Shown in pieces: positions 23,404 through 34,332 of a stretch of DNA of 64,000 nucleotides. The notes under the pieces were generated by a model. It was not told the origin of the DNA and made no database searches. It worked only from the letters and a program-made list of their open reading frames with translations. A program made the translations under genes and the position numbers. Source of the stretch: Epiperipatus broadwayi (lineage: Eukaryota; Onychophora; Udeonychophora; Euonychophora; Peripatidae); NCBI GenBank assembly GCA_028023455.1, contig JAQFVV010006221.1:8907011-8971010 (forward strand), in the 5' to 3' direction. Positions within the stretch are counted from its first letter, which is position 1, and each line of letters begins with the position of its first letter.

Positions 23404-24119
23404 GGCACTTAATTAATGCAGACCCCACCCGGACAAAATCCAGGCAAACTAGATTCCACCCCTCAAACACCAAAACAGGTGAGATGTTTGGGATCTACAA
23501 TAAATTTTACAAAAACTTTGCTTCAGACATGGGCCGCTGCAATTATACGTAAGGGACCTCATGGAAATGGATGAAGACATACCATTTTAGGGTTATTAAA
23601 GGAATTCCTTAGACCCTGATTTAAGGAAACCGTTTATTGTTCAGTAGATAGAGGGTTGCAGCTCAAGAGGGGACCTGGGGTGATTTATTTGTCAGCAGAC
23701 CACTAGAGGCAATTAATTATGTAACGAGAAAGGGCCTGGCCCCTCTGAGAATGTAGGACACATAAGGCCTAGATTCTTAAACACAGTTATTTAACAAATA
23801 GTAGGCTAATCCGAGACCTCTCCAGGGTTCAATTATTCCATCCAGTATTGAAGGGCACTGAATGTGCGACACATTGACTGAATATTGCCTGATACCCAGG
23901 ACCATTTGCAGATGGAAGATATCTGTTTGGCAGTGAGAGTAGAAACAGACGCTGTAGAGAAGGGATTGAGACACTTAGGAAGGTACAACGGCAGCCCAAC
24001 CTACAAGAAAATTATTGATCAACTAGACAAAGAGAGAGAGAGCACGGCTAACACTGATGAGAAACCCTGAAAGAAGGCATGGTATATCACCGACCTCAAA
24101 AGGACAAGGAAAGACAACC

Positions 24120-24720
24120 AGAAATACAGGAAGACTTATGACACACACATCATTTGTAGGGCACTATGGTGAAATAAAGTGGACCTTATTGAGACATGGT
24201 TCCACTGGCCATTAGAGACACAGCACGGATAGAAGCTCAGAAAGGCAGAAGACAAACCACAAACACAACGACTACAAAAACGACCGGTGCTATTGATTCT
24301 AGGACCTTGCCGCTTTTGGGAAAATGAAATACTACTAGTAGTATATGACCTTTTTCAAAATGGGGTCAGCATACCGGGACCCCCAAACCAAGAGCCATAC
24401 GGCCCTTGAGGACGAATTTAAAGGGTAGGCAAACCAAACATTTGTCGGACCACGACGCCTCACATCTTATGATTGGCAACAGTGGATAGAGAGGATGGAG
24501 GTAAAACACATATTGTCATCCATACGAAATCCACAATCAAACCCTTGTGAGCGGGTGATGAGAGAGTTAGGACGCCTCTTCAGGGTATATACTGCATCCA
24601 ACCATAGAGGATGGGTGAAACAACTCCCAAGGGTGTTAAATTTCATAAATTGGTCTCATAATGAATCTACCGGATTTGCACCTGTAAGACTTCACTTGGA
24701 GAAGCAAACCTAGGTTGTAC
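24120..24720 (+). pseudogene. Integrase zinc-binding and catalytic core fragments
   Basis: In broken frames, around 24140-24225 there is a His-rich stretch followed by HWPLE-like sequence typical of the integrase HHCC domain. At about 24290-24360 there is a region around the first catalytic Asp (AIDS then GP-L...LLVVYDLF-like). The clean frame 24495-24713 gives SSIRNPQSNPCERVMRELGR, where Glu of CERV is the third acidic residue of the D,D-35-E triad, followed by LNFINWSHNESTGFAPVRLH. Order and motifs fit a Ty3/gypsy integrase. Stops and shifts separate the pieces. Confidence 0.82.
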
Positions 24721-24853
24721 CAATCCAAGTTACCCCTGGTCCAGAAAACATTGATAAAGGGAGGATCAGAAGAAGCAAGAAAATTGGAACACTGTGCAAG
24801 CCCAACCCAGCGGAAAGGAGGCCTGACTGATAAGTTTAAAACAGGGATACAGT

Positions 24854-25057
24854 ATGGGTAAAACGAACCCTGTGAGTCAAACTGGGAAGCATATTTTTAA
24901 GAAGTTCCAAAATTTGTATGAGGGACCTTACCAAATCAGCCGACAGGATGGTCCAAATGCTTTCACTTTAAAGAATGGTGAAGGAGAAAGGGGTACCTAT
25001 AACGCTAGGTCGCTGAAACCATATAAGACTAGGACGTGGGTTAGAAGTACTCCATAA
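24854..25057 (+). pseudogene. Integrase C-terminal domain fragment
   Basis: A 67-codon frame contains FKKFQNLYEGPYQISRQD and ends with YNARSLKPYK. EGPY corresponds to the GPY/F-type motif in the C-terminal domain of many gypsy integrases. The frame ends 67 bases before the 3' LTR, so there is no envelope gene. Confidence 0.75.
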
Positions 25058-25123
25058 AGACTTATTAAGAATAAAATTAGTTCAAGCCCATATTTTATTC
25101 TCATTCCACTGCCCCGGTGGTAT

Positions 25124-26461
25124 TGTACCATTTATTTATATATAAAGTACAAATTACTTTTTGATATTAGGTATTATAAAAAAAGAGAGGAAAGAAAGAA
25201 AGCGAACACGATCTTTATTTGTTTTAGCATAATGTTTTGAAAAGAGAAAAAAAAAAACGTACAGTGAAAGTTTAGTTTTTTTTAGAAATAAGTTAACTAA
25301 AATAAATTCAATGTTGGAAAGTGTATATTGAATCATTGATTAAAATAGCGAAAGGAAATTTCAAAAGGCGAAAGATTGTTATCAGAAACAATTTTCTGAT
25401 GGTAATTAAAAATGGACGAAATTCTTAGCGGAAAACAGACTTTGTAAAAAAGAAAAGGAGAAGAATGTAGAAGTTTATAAAGTGGAACAAAGAAAAAGAA
25501 AGAACGTGCGCAGAGCTTCTAAAAAGAATCGAAGAGTATAAAAGGAGCGGACAGATTTGAAAAGGGGTCTTTACCTGGGTGTTCCAATAGTGCTGAGCAT
25601 TTGGAAGTGTTTCATATTCTTTTAATAAAATGTGTTCACTTAGATACAAACTGAAATCGCCGCCATGAGTGAGTAGAACGATATCGTTTGCCGACACTTC
25701 TCTCGGAAAAAGTCACCTAGATCGTCATCTGGCTACCTAAATTAGATCGGAGATTCGGAAATAAAACTAAAAGAAAAACAACTACTGTGGACTACTCACT
25801 AACTGAATTGTACGTCGGGAAGATCGATGACCTACTTAATGTTAACTTACCGGTAAGTAAATGTACATAAATTTTTTTTTACATAAAGCTTTATGAATAA
25901 TGAATTGAATTGAAATATTATCCCATAAAATTTTCTTGGATCAGAAGATTTACGAACTGAGAAATGAACCAAAATGTTGCTACAGAAAATCAGACTAAAT
26001 AATTAATACTCCAATATTCGACATAGATTAATGAATTCATATGCACAATCCTTTCCAACGTTGTAATGTCTGTCTTAATCATAATTATTGAATGTTTGAC
26101 GAGTTATAAAAATCTTTATTATTAACTTCACTTTCATTGTACGTGTCAAAAATTAATACTATTCTATGTAATTTTTTTACCTTTAGTTATTTAAATTAGA
26201 TCGTATAATTATTACCTTACGGGCTACAATATTTGACGCAGTCTCAGTGGGTCTAACGACCCTGGCGCCCTCAAGTAGAAATTAAAAACTGGTTCTGCTC
26301 ACGATTGTACCCGGTAATCATTCTAGTCCGAAGTTGATCAGGAAAAATAGCTGTGTTAAGAATTAAAATACAATTTTTTTTATGTTGATACAGTTTGATC
26401 AACTCACGCTCAAATATAAATTTGAGGCGTATAAGGGCCTAGTAATACGAAAAACGTTACA
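25124..26461 (+). repeat. 3' long terminal repeat
   Basis: The 1338-base LTR carries the same TATA box (25537-25544), AATAAA signals and palindromic donor as the 5' LTR. The bases just upstream (GCCCCGGTGGTAT) are a poor polypurine tract, so plus-strand priming is not obvious. Compared with the 5' LTR it has many extra single bases, often next to CG. Confidence 0.93.
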
Positions 26462-26500
26462 ATATATATAAACTCCATATATATAAAGCTAAAGAAAGTG

Positions 26501-27017
26501 ATCTAAAGCAGTGGTCTTCAACCTTTTCACACCTGCGGACCGATAAAAATAAGGATAAGGTTTCGCGGACCGGCAAAAATAAGGATAAGGTTTCATGGAC
26601 CAGCAGAAGTCTATAGATAAATTTTCTTAAAGATGTAAACAGCTTAGCCTTAGATGAAGTTATATATATATATATGGAGTTTGTATAATAAAAAACTTTT
26701 TTTTTTTTAATTTTGAATTTTTTTAGAAAAGTAATAAAAAATTTAATTCTATCCCCCCCCCCCCATAAATATCTGTGATAATTAGAAAAACAAATTAATT
26801 TATGTATGACTGATTAGATTTTGTTCTGTTTCTTTTTTTTTAATCAGGTAAAAGTGCGATGAAAAAAATAAATAAAAATTGTTTATATTAATTAAAAGTT
26901 TAAAATCTTATTATTTTGTTAATAAAACTTTCTTGCCAATCTATCGCGGACCAGCAAAGTACTTCTACGGCCTGGCACCGGGCCACGGACCAGTGGTTGA
27001 AGACCACTGATCTAAAG
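26501..27017. mobile_element. hAT-type non-autonomous element 2 with 8-bp duplications
   Basis: The element proper is 26509-27009 (501 bp), from CAGTGGTCTTCAACCTTTTC to GGTTGAAGACCACTG. Identical ATCTAAAG duplications lie at 26501-26508 and 27010-27017. The first 15 bases are an exact inverted terminal repeat. Near the left end a GGACCG(G/A)...AATAAGGATAAGGTTTC unit occurs twice in tandem. No coding sequence is present. It inserted into element 1 after that element was in place, because its target duplication is internal to element 1. Confidence 0.95.
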
Positions 27018-27508
27018 AACATGCCTGCTTAGCCTTGCTGAGCAAACATGGAGTCAATTACATATTTATCAATAGCCATGTATATTATTTATTCATGACA
27101 CTCAAACTTTACATGCCATGGGATTTATATGCCAAATTAGATCACCTCTGATAAGTAACGTAACTTAAAATTTTACTTTTAATCTTGTAATCATCATCTA
27201 ATTTAATAACTAGTTAGTCTTTAATGTGTCAGTCATGATCATAAACATGAACTCTATATTATAATGTATATTTTACTTTTTGTGCAAATAAAGATTTTGA
27301 AAAAAAACAACAACCCATATATATATAAACTTTATCTTATATATTTAACATTGTTGTTTTGATCAGTTATAACAATTATGCTTATCTTTAAGAAAATTTA
27401 TCTATAGACTTCTGCCAGTCTGCGAAATCTTATCCTTATTTTTGTTGGTCTGCGGAACCTTATCCTTATTTTTACCGGTCCGCAGGTGTGAAAAGTTGAA
27501 GACCACTG

Positions 27509-27516
27509 TATTAGAT
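27509..27516. repeat. Target duplication of hAT element 1 (right)
   Basis: TATTAGAT is identical to the copy at 19992-19999, 7.5 kb away, showing that everything between them is one insertion with later insertions inside. Confidence 0.9.
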
Positions 27517-28004
27517 GATAGAAATAGTCCAATATAAAAATACAAACAGTAGAATTTATTGTTGATTTGCAAAAAAAAAAAAACTAATTTTGTTACCATG
27601 TTAAGCCCAGAATATACTGTTAACATCTATTTTTATACAAACTATATTATCTCAAATTTTACAAATTAATCCTGATGTATATACAGTGAAAATCCTGTGC
27701 ATACCAACATGCTTATGATAAAATTAATAATATTGAAAATTAAACTGAAAATGTTTCACTGTTTGAATGAAGATAACTAATTAATATGCTTCATAAAATA
27801 ATTCACTATTACTTGAAAAACATAATATAACATAGATGATTGACTGCTTCAAATCATTTTACTTTTTTATTTTAAATGAAGTAACCAGAGAGTTAATTAG
27901 TGGCTAGAATAACCTGCATTACTTAATACTGTATATAAAATGACAGACTCAAGAAAGTTGGTAATAATTTTTATTAGTCATTCATTAGACTTGAGATTAT
28001 CCAA
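27517..28004. other. A+T-rich DNA, no gene seen
   Basis: No supported feature. Confidence 0.5.
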
Positions 28005-28212
28005 TAATGGATAATAACTCTGTAGTGTAAATTTCATTACACCATTCTCAAATAAGGTAGGGAGACATCTTATGGAAGGATGTAATCAAAACCATATGAC
28101 AAAAAACATGTGGAAAAGACCTACGATCCCCAAGATGCTCATTTCATGCTGATCCAGCACTCATCCGTTGATGTAATGAAATTTAAACTACAGAGATAAT
28201 ATCAATTATTCA
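28005..28212. mobile_element. Short foldback element
   Basis: GGATAATAACTCTGTAGTGT near 28008 and its inverted partner ending GAGATAATATC near 28210 form arms of about 40 bp, with weaker pairing continuing outside. The centre includes TTTCATGCTGATCCAGCACT and CATCCGTTG, similar to segments near 2138 and 48345, so part of it is a dispersed repeat. Confidence 0.6.
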
Positions 28213-28292
28213 AGAACGTTGGTGTTTGAACATCACACAATCTCTCAGATGATTTTTTTTAATTGTTACAATGTAATTAAAAACATTGTTTT

Positions 28293-28388
28293 TTTCTTAT
28301 GTCATAGCATCAGTCGGGACGCGAACCCACAACCATCTGCAACCGACTACTTGCTTGCAAGGTGAGTGTGATGATCTCTCGGCTACAT
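28293..28388 (-). repeat. SINE-A copy 3
   Basis: On the minus strand it reads a tRNA-like head with GCCGAGAGATCATCACACTC, GCAAGCAAGTAGTCGG and a B box GGGTTCGCGTCCCGAC, ending ATGCTATGACATAAG and an A-run. It is the same family as 30308-30417. Confidence 0.85.
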
Positions 28389-28469
28389 TGTTATAAACTA
28401 AAGATCAGCTTTTCAAGCTAATGCACATTGTTGTGTTTTTTATCTTAGGATCATAGCTTTATAGTTAAC

Positions 28470-28705
28470 TAAAAAGATAAAAGATTGCCTCGGGTCAGTT
28501 GCATTACATCCTAAGATCTAGTTGCAGTACTCTTAGATCCAAGGCTCCTCAGTGATGACAGCCACAAGCTAAAAACTAGTCTGGGGATATGAGATGAATA
28601 GGCACTAGATAGAGATTTGGGGACAAACCTTACATCCATTGATTGTTCTGGCTTGCATTGGGTGGCACTACTGCATGGAGAGATAGCTACTGTTATAACG
28701 TAATG
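28470..28705 (+). repeat. Family X copy, one-armed
   Basis: The centre (TGCAGTACTCTTAGATCCAA, GGCTCCTCAGTGATGACAGC, CACAAGCTAAAAACTAGTCT) and the right arm (ACATCCATTGATTGTTCTGG, GGTGGCACTACTGCATGGAG) are present. The left arm is missing. The hammerhead-like GAAAC is mutated to AAAAC here. Confidence 0.75.
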
Positions 28706-29237
28706 TAAATATGAACAGTGAGTTACATATTTCCAACTGATGTCCAGACAAAAAAAAGCAATGGGAGCTGAAATGAATAATATGTTAATTTTTCTATAAA
28801 TTAAATGTGATGTGTCTGTGGACAATTATTAATATAAAAATGTGACTATAAAGTTAAAAAGTTCATATTTAATTTTTATTACAGAATCGACTACATAATA
28901 GTCACAGCTGTTAATAAAACTTAGTTTTAAAATAAAACCTAGTTTCCTTTATAACTGTCGGCATAATTCTTTTTTAGTTTTCAATCAAAATATTTGCAAA
29001 GGATATAGATTTATAAAAGAGTGAACTTTTTACTCAACAATCAACTCCTCCCCAAATCGTTTAAACGTTTTAACCTATTCAAAATCACAAACATTTAATA
29101 CCCATTGAAGAGAAATATATTTTATTTAATCGTCTATGTGATTTTTGTTAAATTATGATTACCAAATAGAAAAATTTTGGTCTTTTTAATTCTTTTGCAC
29201 ACCCATAATTTTAGTAGCAAATTAAAACAACAGTGGT

Positions 29238-29335
29238 TTATTGCTCAAAAGTTCAACCGGAAGTCACAGAACAGGAGCCATGATTCATGGATTTGGGGAT
29301 TTAAAGTCTACCACTGCATTATACCAGGCAAAGCG
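29238..29335 (-). repeat. SINE-C copy
   Basis: The minus strand shows an A-box-like AATGCAGTGGTAGACTTTAA, a B-box-like TTCCGGTTGAACTTTTG and the family tail TTGAGCAATAAACCACTG. The tail and spacing match the plus-strand copy at 18066-18200. Confidence 0.7.
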
Positions 29336-30026
29336 TTATAATAGTTACATCCTATACTGATATTTATATTCTCACCAAAGATAACATTTACGAGAAATTT
29401 TATGAGCTTACACATTTTATACTTCTTTAAAAAATCTTATTAACCACTTATAATCATTTATTCTATTATTACTACAGCCAAAATAAAAAATTGACAATAT
29501 ATAAACCCTGGCACAGTTAGTAAGATCTAGGGTCTTTCAACAAAACATATTAAACCATTAATACATCACAATAACAAAGAAATGGAAACTCGTATGCCAT
29601 TATTATTATACATGACGGGTCAAAAGATATGTTAATATAACATTATATTATTAGCAAAGTTATATTTCATTAACTATTTTTATTTAATTAATTACTATAT
29701 TTAATTAACACAATTGTTTTAACATTTATAAACAAAATTTTAGAAAAAAATTAAGACAAAACAATGATACTGTTATAAAGTATTTAAAGTCTTAAATGAT
29801 TTAATATAGTAATGAAATGAAACGTCCAGTTAAATATTCCAGAACTAATTTTTGGTTAAATGTAATTAGAAAAAAAAACTTGCTTGGATTACAATTAGTA
29901 CTTTACTAAGGCATTTGTAGAACATATGGCCTCTCAAACAATTTGCTATATGCTTACTATTTTATTAAATTAAAAAGACATTGAAAAATACATCATCACA
30001 GTTAAATTTTGTAATTTAGTTATTAC
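29336..30026. other. A+T-rich DNA, no gene seen
   Basis: No supported feature. Confidence 0.5.
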
Positions 30027-30147
30027 TTTTTTTTTTTTTCATATGTCATAACATCGGCCGGGGAGGGGGGGGGCGAACCCACAACCGTCTGCAACCAACT
30101 ACTTGCTTGCAAGGCGGCTGCGCTGACTTCTCAGCTAACAACGCTAT
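30027..30147 (-). repeat. SINE-A copy 4
   Basis: The minus-strand tRNA-like head has AGCTGAGAAGTCAGCGCAGC, GCAAGCAAGTAGTTGG and a B box interrupted by a C/G-run (plus-strand GGGGAGGGGGGGGGCG at 30060). It ends TGTTATGACATATG and an A-run. The G-run is unusual for the family and may be a slippage or assembly error. Confidence 0.85.
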
Positions 30148-30307
30148 ACTGAGATTTGATTAATAATTTTTTTTAAAAAAATGATAATTACATCATGTAC
30201 GTGTTGTATGTAATATTTACATTGAATTACAGTTGTTTCGGGGGAAAAAATTAAATGCTTGAAAAAAAGTTTTTCTTTAAAAAAAATGTTATGGTAAAGT
30301 AACTTTT

Positions 30308-30417
30308 TTTTTCATATGTCATAGCATCGGCCGGGCGACGAACCCATAACGACAGTCTGCAACCAACTATTTGCTTGCAAGATGGGTGCGCTGACCTCTC
30401 GGCTAACAATGCTTGAC
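30308..30417 (-). repeat. SINE-A copy 5 with 17-bp target duplications
   Basis: It shows the same tRNA-like head and ATGCTATGACATATG end, with its A-run as a T-run on the plus strand. It is flanked by exact direct repeats ATGGTAAAGTAACTTTT at 30291-30307 and 30418-30434. These are the clearest target duplications for this family and fix both ends of the element. Confidence 0.93.
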
Positions 30418-30434
30418 ATGGTAAAGTAACTTTT

Positions 30435-31769
30435 AATCCATTCTATATATTAAATGATCAATAATGGAAGACATGTAAGACAAAATGGATACACTGCGAA
30501 AAAATATATAATTTTCTACAGAGATGGTATAAATTACCAGATTTTATCGGGAATCTTTTCTTTTTGGAAATGGTGACTTTGATGGAGAAAAAAAATTGAA
30601 GTAAATAAATTTATTGTTTTTGTAAAAGCTAAAACATGTTTCACTATAAGTGGCAACAATTTTCAAAAACTTCGTAACAAAATACTTGTGTCTATTTTTT
30701 TTTTTTAACTTTTCATTTTTTCCTGCAGCCAGATATTCTACTTGGATGGGTTATATTAACTAGAGATAAATTTTTTAAATTAGCATTTATTTTTTCAAAA
30801 ATTAAAATTTCATTATGACAAAATTACTGGCACTTTCCCATTCTGGAATCATCTTTTTTTTTTTTAAGTAGGTGGCCTACCATTAAGATGGTATTCCTTT
30901 TGATAGAGTGACCTTCTCTGCTTTTTATTCACAAAAAGATTATTTGTACAGGGTTCAACATATGTCTGAATTAATTCCATAACATCTACAGGTTTAATTT
31001 CCAATTTTAATTCCCTATCCAATCAATATAGTGTTTTTCTATACTGAATCATTAACACTATCAATGTAATCCACAAATAAAAGAATAGTCTTTCAACAAC
31101 CTCATAATGTTTTTTTAAACTTCAAGTTATATATCTTGAAACATTTAAGATCATAAAGCTTTTCGAAACATTACTAATTTATTATTTTTTTGTTTTTTGA
31201 AATGCTGCGTCATTGTCCAAATATTTGATAAAGATATTTGTTCTTCTGATGTAAATCTAAACATGTCTAGTTATCAGCTTTTTATTAGTTGTGTTTTTAA
31301 TAATGCAAATTAAATCTTAATCAGTGGATTCAGCTAAGGAAGTTGTACGAGAGGTTAAAAAACATTATTTTTACACAACCCATTAAGTTAGTTAAGATAG
31401 CTGGAGAAATTATCTAGAAGTAGTAAAATTATATAAGTTTTTATTTTCTCTACAATAATTTTCTATTATATGTTAAAACTATTCTATAAATCAAATTGGA
31501 AAAAAGTGTGCCAATCATTCAAACATTTATATATGAATAAGCTAGTATTTGCACAGTTCTTCAAACTCTACATTTTTTTTGTAAATCAGAATATGAATCA
31601 CATCAGTGTTAGCCTCTAATATGAGATTAAAGTTATTTAAATTCAGTGGCTTTAAAGCCAAGAATTGCATTCTTGTAATTTAGTTAGACAAACTTGGTTG
31701 GCATCTTTTCCTAGTATAGAGCTTTCTTTAAAAAAAAATTCTGGTTAGTATATCAATCTTCTTTTATAA
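30435..31769. other. A+T-rich DNA, no gene seen
   Basis: No supported feature. A small hairpin, GTAGGTGGCCTACC, lies near 30870. Confidence 0.5.
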
Positions 31770-32023
31770 TGTTGGGACAATTGGTACTGATTTAGTATAT
31801 GCTCACATATTTGAATTATAAGAATCACCCAAAACCATCGCTGATACATATAAGTGATAAATGACATTGAATAATCTATGTATGGTCACAATATGACCAT
31901 TCATTACAAAATCACAATTTGCATCAATGTCATTTATCACTTGTAGGTATAAGTAGTGTTTTGGGTGGTCCTTATAATTCAAAATGGTGGTGAGTGCATA
32001 CTAAATCATTACTGGCCATTCTC
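31770..32023. mobile_element. Foldback element, about 110-bp arms
   Basis: The left arm (31770-31895) and right arm (31917-32023) are inverted repeats sharing TGATTTAGTATATGCTCAC, AATTATAAGAATCACCCAAA and AAGTGATAAATGACATTGA. Only about 20-40 bases separate them, so a transcript would fold into a near-continuous hairpin. There is no coding sequence. No target duplication was resolved. Confidence 0.8.
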
Positions 32024-34332
32024 CTGTTTAGCAGGCATGGGGGTAAAACTTAATTTTTGAGGAATGCAGTGAGTTAAACAGCCTTTTAGTGGTAATTCGA
32101 AAAACACTCTTGCTTTTTATTTTATTAAATAAATCTTTATTTTTCATTAAATATTTATATTTAAAAAAATTTGTGACAAATGTAAATTTTAAAGTAAAAA
32201 ATAATCTTAAATATAATATGCCACCTTTACAAATAAAGAAAAAATAATAAATTGAAATATACAATCTGAACAATAGATTTTGTTTTAGCCTTGAGAAAAA
32301 GAAAATGTATTTTTAATAAATAAAATAAATTTCCACTATTTTCTATGAGTAAAATGAATTTTTATAAAGCGTGTAATTGACAAATTTATTTTTTAAAAGG
32401 GAAATGATAAAAAATATTGCTATGGTATTCAGAAAAACGTTTTCTCAATTTTTGTCAATAATGACTTCATGATTTATATTATTACACTTTCCCTAACTTG
32501 TATTCACCTAAAAAAAATATGTTTTAATAAAAACTGTATCTAAATATCATATACTTACCAAAAACAAATATTTCATTTAATTTTACATAAATAAAAATAT
32601 AAATGTAAACCAATTAATCAGAAATTTAAATTTTAAGATTCGAACAAAAGCCAAGATTACACAAGCATATTGACTACTTTTGAATATAATGTTCCTTGTC
32701 TTAAAAATATGCATACTCTACTTTATTTTCTACTTTTCTGTAGCAATTTTAGTTGGGATATTTGTTTATGCAAATAAATTAATACAAAACTATCAAATAT
32801 GTGCTACAGATAGCTGCAATTGAGCCAAGCAAATGTAATATTATAAAACCAGGTGGGTTAGTTTGGTAATTGACATGAGAAAATTAATTTCTTCTAGAAA
32901 TTTCTCATTTTTGGAAGCTAATTCTAGCTAATGACTTATGAACTATCATCTCCAATGTGTCATTTTTTCTTCATGGAACATCTGGATGTGGTGGTCATTA
33001 AATAATAATTAACTCAAAAAATATTAAATACACATTGAAAACACTAAACTCAATAGTGTATTTAATTAATTTACATGCTTTAAAAATCATAGGAAATTCA
33101 TCTATACAAATGCTGCAAATGGAGATTTGGAAGTTTTTGCTAAAGAAATAGAAAATTTTATAAGGTCAACTTTTTAATCCCATGAAAAGGTAATGTTATT
33201 TTCATTCTTTCAATTAGCTAGGGGCAGTAAAATAATTGTATAAACTTAAATAACATTCTTAACCCTTGCCTTTTTTTTTACTCTAAAAGACAAAAATAAA
33301 TACAAAAATGAAGTACCTATACATATTACAAATAATTAAAAAATAGTTGCACTTACTGTTTACTTAATTCAATTACAATTTATTATTTATATAATTGTGA
33401 TTTAAACAATAGATAATGAAGGACTTTAAAATGACAAAACAACAGGCCAGTTAACATATTAAATAATGGTACTTGAGCATTACCCTGTCGACCAAGCTCA
33501 GCAACAATTTTTTTTTTTAAATATATAATTTCAAGGGCATACAAATATTTTTTTGTCATTTTATTTTATTAAATATTTGTTAGTTGTTAAGTTTAAAAAA
33601 ATTAATAAATCGATTATAAATTCCATTCAGAACCTTTATTTCAATTTTATTATATATATATTATAATGTGTAAATACCAATACACTCTAAACATTGTCAT
33701 AATTTGCTTACATTTCATTCAGTGCCTTTGTTTTTGTCACTGGAATATTGGCAAAATGATGAAAGTTTGTGATCTAGAACAGCATGCATTGAAGTATTTA
33801 CAAAGGTACGAAATTCTGCCTTCCTGAAAAGCACATGATATTATGTTTCTTATATTTTTATTGTTTTGTAGATAATAAGTTGACTTAATACACAAAAATA
33901 ATAATAAATTGGAAATATTATAATTAATTTTTCAGAATTTTTTTATTTTTAAAATAACAATAATAAACAAATGTAAATATTAAATACAACTGCTACTTGT
34001 CAGACATTTTGTTTTTTAACATTTACTGTATGCCCCTGAAACTGTATATTAAAAAAAATCATCTGCTAAGCTTGATAGACAGGATATAATTTATTAAAAA
34101 AATTATAAAAATAATTTTAATCAAAAAAGTTAATATATTTTCTTTGAAAATGGCATATAGTATTCACTTTATTAAATCTTCATAAAGGAATGATATAATT
34201 TAATTTTCTATATGTAATCAAAAAAAAAAAAAACTTTTAATACTTGTTTTTTTTTCTTTACATTTATATAAATGTTTGTTACAAAAGGTGATGCTATAAA
34301 AAAAAGAATAATTTATTATTCAGTTTTTGTCA
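32024..34332. other. A+T-rich DNA, no gene seen
   Basis: No supported feature in 2.3 kb. Frames here are short and low in complexity. Confidence 0.5.

Larger units (their letters stand above)
20368..26461 (+). mobile_element. Ty3/gypsy-type LTR retrotransposon, degenerate
   Basis: Two directly repeated LTRs (20368-21677 and 25124-26461) that begin TG and end CA flank 3.4 kb of interior. ATAT at 20364-20367 and 26462-26465 is the likely 4-bp target duplication, though the site is a TA-rich repeat. A primer-binding site follows the 5' LTR. Remnants then appear in the order gag, protease (DSGS), reverse transcriptase (YMDD), integrase, which is the Ty3/gypsy order. There is no room for an envelope gene between integrase and the 3' LTR. 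Frames are broken repeatedly and gag is almost entirely missing, so this copy cannot be autonomous. It is inserted inside hAT element 1. Confidence 0.92.
20000..27508. mobile_element. hAT-type non-autonomous element 1, interrupted by two insertions
   Basis: The left end starts CAGTGTTCTTCAACCCTTGG and the right end finishes GTGAAAAGTTGAAGACCACTG-like, giving hAT terminal repeats of the CAGTGGTCTTCAACC type with exact 8-bp duplications outside. The left 364 bases match the inverted right half of element 2 (26660-27009) almost throughout, including an A-run, a G-run at about 20255-20266 and the ACTCCATATATAT block. The right end (27390-27508) matches the inverted left end of element 2. Removing the LTR element and element 2 leaves about 0.9 kb with no transposase, so it depended on an enzyme supplied elsewhere. 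It is the oldest layer of the nest. Confidence 0.9.

Noticed and set aside
25058-25123. An envelope gene in the LTR element
   Set aside because: Only 67 bases separate the integrase end from the 3' LTR.
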